A stretch of DNA of 32,696 nucleotides from an uncultured Bacilli bacterium. Lineage in GTDB: Bacteria; Bacillota_I; Bacilli_A; RF39; UBA660. The notes below the pieces were generated by a model. It worked only from the letters and a program-made list of their open reading frames with translations. It made no database searches and had not been told where the DNA came from. Location of the stretch: the NCBI GenBank assembly GCA_947626655.1, contig CANQTA010000012.1:1-32696 (forward strand), in the 5' to 3' direction. Below, one piece after another: positions 28,331 to 32,696 of this stretch (within the stretch, counting starts at the first letter, position 1; each line of letters starts with the position of its first letter). Position numbers and translations under genes: made by a program.

Positions 28331-29195
28331 TATTAATTCCATCCATTTCTATCACTAAGCGATCTAATAATAATTCACTATTTACATTATACGATATTTC
28401 CTTTAATAATTCGATAAGGATATTTATTTTTTTCTTTAGATTAGGAATACTGAGCTTATTTAAAAATGAAAAAGAAGTTGCAGTTGGTTGTTTCAAAGAA
28501 GATTTTTGAATCCGATTAGTTAATTCTTGATTATATATATCTAAAATGATTTGTAAGACAACTTTTATACTTTCTTTATCCAAATAACTTAAATATTCTC
28601 TATTATACAATATTAATTGCTTTCTTTCGACTTCAACTTTATATAAATATTCTTTGAGCATTTCAAACAAATTGGTATAGGCTTCTTCAGAAATATTATA
28701 TTTTTCATAGTTGGTATTTTCAAAATTAACTTCGATATGTTGAGTTCGACTGGCAATGGTTGGTAAAATGTTTTCTTTATGATTAGTAATAAAAAAGCCA
28801 ATAACGTTGCCACTCGGTTCTTCTAAAAATTTTAACATTGTATTAGCTGATTCTTTGTTCATTTTTTCAGCATTTTTTATTATATATATGGATTCTTCAG
28901 TATATTGACTAGCTTTAGAAAAGAGATTTTGTAATTCTAAGATTTGTTCTTTTTTTATATAGGGACCATCTGGGGAAATTATTAATAAACTTGGTAAATT
29001 ATGAATATCTATTAAATGGCATAAAGAACATTTATTACAATTATCACTATATTCATGTATGCAAAAAATATTCTTTATAACTTTTAAAAGAATTTGTTCA
29101 CATTTTGTAATATTATTAGTAGAAATTAAATAAGCATGAGCTAATTTTTTTTCTTGATAATAACTTATTAGTTTTTCTAATTCACTACCTTTAAT
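28317..29195 (-). CDS. holB: DNA polymerase III delta' subunit, apparent ATT start
   Basis: Frame stays open upstream of the track ORF (28862): ...KGSELEKLISYYQEKKLAHAYLIST...CNKCSLCHLIDIHNLPSLLIISPDG...IYIIKNAEKMNKESANTMLKFLEEPSG. AGGAGG (rc 29202-29207) 6 nt before ATT; TAA in frame at 29214-29216. Confidence 0.85.
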   Translation of the reverse strand: MKGSELEKLISYYQEKKLAHAYLISTNNITKCEQILLKVIKNIFCIHEYSDNCNKCSLCHLIDIHNLPSLLIISPDGPYIKKEQILELQNLFSKASQYTEESIYIIKNAEKMNKESANTMLKFLEEPSGNVIGFFITNHKENILPTIASRTQHIEVNFENTNYEKYNISEEAYTNLFEMLKEYLYKVEVERKQLILYNREYLSYLDKESIKVVLQIILDIYNQELTNRIQKSSLKQPTATSFSFLNKLSIPNLKKKINILIELLKEISYNVNSELLLDRLVIEMDGINNENI

Positions 29196-29208
29196 AATAA
29201 TCCTCCTA

Positions 29209-29397
29209 CTATTTTAGTATGTAGAGGATCGCAAATAATGATAATAAACCGGGTATACCTAAAATACTTGTAATACCAATGGTATAAATATTAATTGGTA
29301 AATTTATATTAACTTTTTGTAACATAACATTAATACCATAGATAATACCAAAGGCAAAAATTATTTTTTTTAAGATAGTACCTAATTTATTTTTCAT
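29209..29397 (-). CDS. bofA: Pro-sigmaK processing inhibitor BofA-like membrane protein
   Basis: 62 aa, two hydrophobic segments with NINLPINIYTIGITSILGIPGLLSL; located after recR as in B. subtilis. Confidence 0.8.
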   Translation of the reverse strand: MKNKLGTILKKIIFAFGIIYGINVMLQKVNINLPINIYTIGITSILGIPGLLSLFAILYILK

Positions 29398-29434
29398 TAT
29401 GTCACCTAATAAAATATATTACGAGAAAAATATT

Positions 29435-30040
29435 TTATTCAGATATTTTTTTGCGATCTTCTAATGCTTTATCTAATGTAATTACATCTAAATAATCGAT
29501 TTCTGCTCCAATTGGAATACCATATGATAATCTAGAAATAGTTACTTTTTGATGTTCAAATATTTTTTTTATATATAATGTCGTAGTTTCACCTTCAACT
29601 GATGATTTTAATGCTAAAATTAATTCAGGGTGATCTAATTCTTTTACTCTTTTTACCAATGAAGAAATATTTATATCTTCAGGACCTATGCTATCCATTG
29701 GCGAAATAAGACCACCTAAAACATGATAAACACCTTTATAATTTCCAACTTTTTCAAATGAAAAAACACTTTTATAATCTTCGATAACACAAATTATATT
29801 TTTATCACGATTTGAATTACTACAAATATCACAGACATCTTTTTCAGTTAATTGACCACATATTTGACATTTTTTTAATTTTGTTTTGGAATCAATTAAA
29901 ATTTTGGTAAATTCTTCTACTTCTTTTAAAGTTAAATTTTCAATTGTTGCTAGAGCCATCCGTTCTGCTGATTTATCGCCAACACTAGGTAATTTTTTAT
30001 AATAATTTATTAATTTTTGTAACAAATCTGGATATATCAT
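29435..30040 (-). CDS. recR: Recombination protein RecR
   Basis: LPSVGDKSAERMA, CQICGQLTEKDVCDIC zinc finger, TOPRIM. Confidence 0.98.
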   Translation of the reverse strand: MIYPDLLQKLINYYKKLPSVGDKSAERMALATIENLTLKEVEEFTKILIDSKTKLKKCQICGQLTEKDVCDICSNSNRDKNIICVIEDYKSVFSFEKVGNYKGVYHVLGGLISPMDSIGPEDINISSLVKRVKELDHPELILALKSSVEGETTTLYIKKIFEHQKVTISRLSYGIPIGAEIDYLDVITLDKALEDRKKISE

Positions 30041-30041
30041 A

Positions 30042-30341
30042 CTACATTAACCCATCCAAAGCACCGGCATATTGTCCTAATTTTTCTTCCATAGCTTTAT
30101 TAATTTGTAAAAAGGCATCTTTAGTAGCAATTTGAATCATATCTTCTAAAATTTCTTTATCATCATTATCGATTTCATCTTCTTTTAGAATTTTGACATT
30201 TTTTATCATTTTAGCACCATTAAAAGTAATTTCTACCCATTCAGATTTTCCGGTAAATTCCATTTTTTCTAATTCTTCTTTTTTAGTAGTTATTTCGCGT
30301 TGGATTCTTTGTGCTTGGGCCATTAAATTTTGCATGTTCAT
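30042..30341 (-). CDS. ebfC: YbaB/EbfC nucleoid-associated protein
   Basis: MNMQNLMAQAQRIQREITTKKEELEKMEFTG. Confidence 0.95.
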   Translation of the reverse strand: MNMQNLMAQAQRIQREITTKKEELEKMEFTGKSEWVEITFNGAKMIKNVKILKEDEIDNDDKEILEDMIQIATKDAFLQINKAMEEKLGQYAGALDGLM

Positions 30342-30353
30342 GTTATCACCTCC

Positions 30354-31955
30354 TTAAATAATTTCTACTTTACTTAAATCAAAGACACTATTTATTTCTG
30401 TACTTAACTCATCTTTTGCAGTGGGTTCTTCAATGTAAGTATAAACTTTTTTATTTTTTAAATTTTCAATATATTTAGTACGCTCCGCATTCCAATTTTC
30501 TACAGTTAAAAATATCATTTTATAATCATAATTTAATTCTTTTTTGAAAGCAGTTTCAATTTCTGATAACATTTTATTAGCTGTTTCAACATTATGAGAA
30601 TTAGCGCATGTTAATATTAAATTGGTATCGGATGATACTACGACATTACTATCTAACATAATGGATTTAATTTTACCATCTATATTTAATGAATTAGCAA
30701 AAGTAGCTATTTTCTTTTTTGCTTCTTCTAAATAATTTTTTTGCGCATTAACAAAACAATTATTTATTCTAATATTTATTAAATCTTCAGATACATTATT
30801 TTCCACTGTAACGGGAATAGAATTGGTATTTTGAGTATTTTTTTCCTCCGTTAAAGCATTATCAACATTTTTTTGAGGAATTACGGATATGACTTCTTTA
30901 GGTTGAGATAATGCTCCATCTGCAACAGTTGGCACATCAAAAAATTCCAAAAGTACCATTTCAAAAATTGTAAAAGAATCAACATTGATGTTTACTTTAG
31001 TAATACTATCAGCTAAATTGAAAATTAATTCTTTATAATCTTCATAATTTAGTCTTTTATAACGACCAGTTTTTTTAATATTTTTGGCTTTTTTGCTAGC
31101 AACATCAATTAATTTTTTTATAAAATTTTTATAATCAACTGCTCTTTTGCGGTATTCATCAATTAATTCTAAACATTTTTCAACATTATTTTCTTCAATT
31201 GTATCAATGATTTCATTTATGCCCCGTTGAGAAACAGTTTTTATTTGTTCTTCAATTAAATTTAAAGAAATCTTTTGATTATTTTTAGATAATTGATCTA
31301 ATAAACTTAAAGCATCTCTTAAACCACCCTCAGAAAGGTAAGCAATTTCGGTTAAAGCATCGTCATCAATAGCAATTTTTTCTAATTCGCATATTTCTTT
31401 TAATCTATTTACTAAGTCAGATACTTTAATTTTTTGAAAATCAAATCTTTGGCATCGTGATAAAATAGTTATTGGCACATTTTCCACATTTGTAGTAGCC
31501 ATAATAAAAATTGTATGAGATGGAGGTTCTTCTAAAGTTAGTAATAAAGCATTAAAAGCTGAAGGAGTCAACATATGAACTTCATCTATTATGTATACCT
31601 TATACTTACCATTTGAAGGAGTTAATTTTACATTATCTATAATTGTTCTTACATCATCTACACCATTATTTGATGCTGCGTCGATTTCAATTATATCTGG
31701 ATTTTCCTGAAAATTTGTACAAAATTCACATTTTCCACATGGTGAACCTTCTACTGGATTTAAACAATTTATCGCTTTTGCAAAAACTTTGGCGGTACTA
31801 GTTTTCCCGGTTCCTCTTGGTCCCGAAAATATGTACGCGTGAGAAATATTATCATTTTTAATAGAATTTCGCAATGTTTTTACAATAAAATCTTGGCCAA
31901 CTATTGAATCAAAATTATCTGGACGATATTTCCGATATAAAACTTTGTACTTCAT
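30354..31955 (-). CDS. dnaX: DNA polymerase III gamma/tau subunit
   Basis: LYRKYRPDNFDSIVGQ, GPRGTGKTSTAKV, CGKCEFC, IDEVHML. Confidence 0.98.
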   Translation of the reverse strand: MKYKVLYRKYRPDNFDSIVGQDFIVKTLRNSIKNDNISHAYIFSGPRGTGKTSTAKVFAKAINCLNPVEGSPCGKCEFCTNFQENPDIIEIDAASNNGVDDVRTIIDNVKLTPSNGKYKVYIIDEVHMLTPSAFNALLLTLEEPPSHTIFIMATTNVENVPITILSRCQRFDFQKIKVSDLVNRLKEICELEKIAIDDDALTEIAYLSEGGLRDALSLLDQLSKNNQKISLNLIEEQIKTVSQRGINEIIDTIEENNVEKCLELIDEYRKRAVDYKNFIKKLIDVASKKAKNIKKTGRYKRLNYEDYKELIFNLADSITKVNINVDSFTIFEMVLLEFFDVPTVADGALSQPKEVISVIPQKNVDNALTEEKNTQNTNSIPVTVENNVSEDLINIRINNCFVNAQKNYLEEAKKKIATFANSLNIDGKIKSIMLDSNVVVSSDTNLILTCANSHNVETANKMLSEIETAFKKELNYDYKMIFLTVENWNAERTKYIENLKNKKVYTYIEEPTAKDELSTEINSVFDLSKVEII

Positions 31956-32010
31956 GATGAAATTTCCTTTCTCTCATAATTATAACATGTAATTAAGGGT
32001 TTTTTAAGTT

Positions 32011-32454
32011 TTATTTACGTAATTTTTCAAAAAACTCTTTTAAAACTTTTTGATATTGATTTGCTACTTCATTACAATCATTTATTCGTAAAATGTTATT
32101 ATCTTCATAGTTATCAACATTATAGTTATCAACATTTTTTTCTATCAAATAAAAAACTTTATCTAGCCGTGATTCTTTTATAATATTTAAACACATTAAA
32201 CATGGTTTTAAAGTAACATACATTGTATAGCCATCTAATCGCCAATCTTTTATTTTTTTTTCAGCTTTGATTATTGCATTTATTTCCGCATGACCCAAAA
32301 CATTATATTTTGTTTGCCGATCATTATAACTTTTTGCAATTATTTTATTATTTTTAACAATAACGGCACCAACTGGTATTTCATTTTTTTTAAATGCTTT
32401 TAAAGATTCTTCATAAGCAACTTGCATATATTTTTTATTAAATTCATTCATCAT
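32011..32454 (-). CDS. tadA: tRNA-specific adenosine deaminase
   Basis: VGAVIV, GHAEINAI, TLKPCLMC. Confidence 0.97.
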   Translation of the reverse strand: MMNEFNKKYMQVAYEESLKAFKKNEIPVGAVIVKNNKIIAKSYNDRQTKYNVLGHAEINAIIKAEKKIKDWRLDGYTMYVTLKPCLMCLNIIKESRLDKVFYLIEKNVDNYNVDNYEDNNILRINDCNEVANQYQKVLKEFFEKLRK

Positions 32455-32473
32455 AAATCATCCTAAAATAAAA

Positions 32474-32547
32474 AGCACACACAAATAGGGAACGACGTGG
32501 CTGCTGTTTTCCAACTCTGACCAGATTACGTTATATTTGTTGTGCAT
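32474..32547 (-). ncRNA. ffs: Small bacterial SRP RNA (4.5S type)
   Basis: Minus strand GGTCAG-AGTT-GGAA-AAC-AGCAGCCA domain IV hairpin; ends pair (gcacaacaaata/tatttgtgtgtgc) then T5; upstream TTGATT-N17-TAATAT. Confidence 0.88.
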
Positions 32548-32636
32548 TGATATATTAACATATATGTTTTTTAAAATCAATAATTTATATTTACATTTTT
32601 TATTTTTTTATGAAAAATTCGTTACTATTCACAGCC

Positions 32637-32672
32637 AAAATAAGAGATAAATAAAATCTCTTATTTTTTTAG
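32637..32672. terminator. Intrinsic terminator hairpin near window edge
   Basis: aaaataagagat-aaataaa-atctcttatttttttt. Confidence 0.6.
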
Positions 32673-32696
32673 TGTTGAAAACTAGCTACATTTTGT

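Noticed and set aside
28613-28813. 66-aa minus ORF within holB
   Set aside because: Alternate frame inside a recognisable delta' coding sequence.
1-32696. CRISPR arrays, tRNA or rRNA genes
   Set aside because: No regularly spaced palindromic repeats, cloverleaf or rRNA sequences recognised by eye; tRNAscan/cmscan would be needed to exclude fully.

Overview
Low-GC Bacillota-type chromosomal segment. Almost all core genes lie on the minus strand. Gene order strongly resembles the origin-proximal block of Bacillus subtilis: ffs-tadA-dnaX-ebfC-recR-bofA-holB-ricT-trmN6-pth-mfd-(ASCH)-spoVT-[T-box]-HAD-dut-metG-tatD // 3D-rsmA-(2 orphans)-yabG-veg-spoVG-yabP-yabQ-divIC-udp. clpP (+), a TGS-domain nucleoside kinase and gap follow. 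Two accessory segments interrupt or flank this block. Accessory segment 1 (about 1-5.6 kb) holds a DUF285/BspA-like repeat surface protein, an XRE regulator, a tandem double-HTH XRE regulator and two nearly identical tandem Rpn-like PD-(D/E)XK nuclease genes. Accessory segment 2 (about 14.6-18.5 kb), between tatD and the 3D gene, holds a structured ~280-nt noncoding RNA with its own promoter, a GLUG/beta-helix surface protein split by an in-frame TGA, and a second double-HTH regulator. Main second-look items: (i) the Rpn pair shares an identical nuclease region, diverges at the C-terminus, and carries an internal SD+ATG predicting a gene-within-gene small protein; (ii) the ~280-nt structured RNA, possibly raiA-class (unverified); (iii) two homologous divergent promoter modules with overlapping -35 boxes and duplicated operator-like repeats next to double-HTH regulators, one of which now points antisense into another XRE gene; (iv) helically phased ACTTCAA half-sites; (v) holB missed by the ORF track because it appears to start at ATT; (vi) a T-box leader, probably Met, whose terminator was called as coding. 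All calls were made by eye, without database searches.
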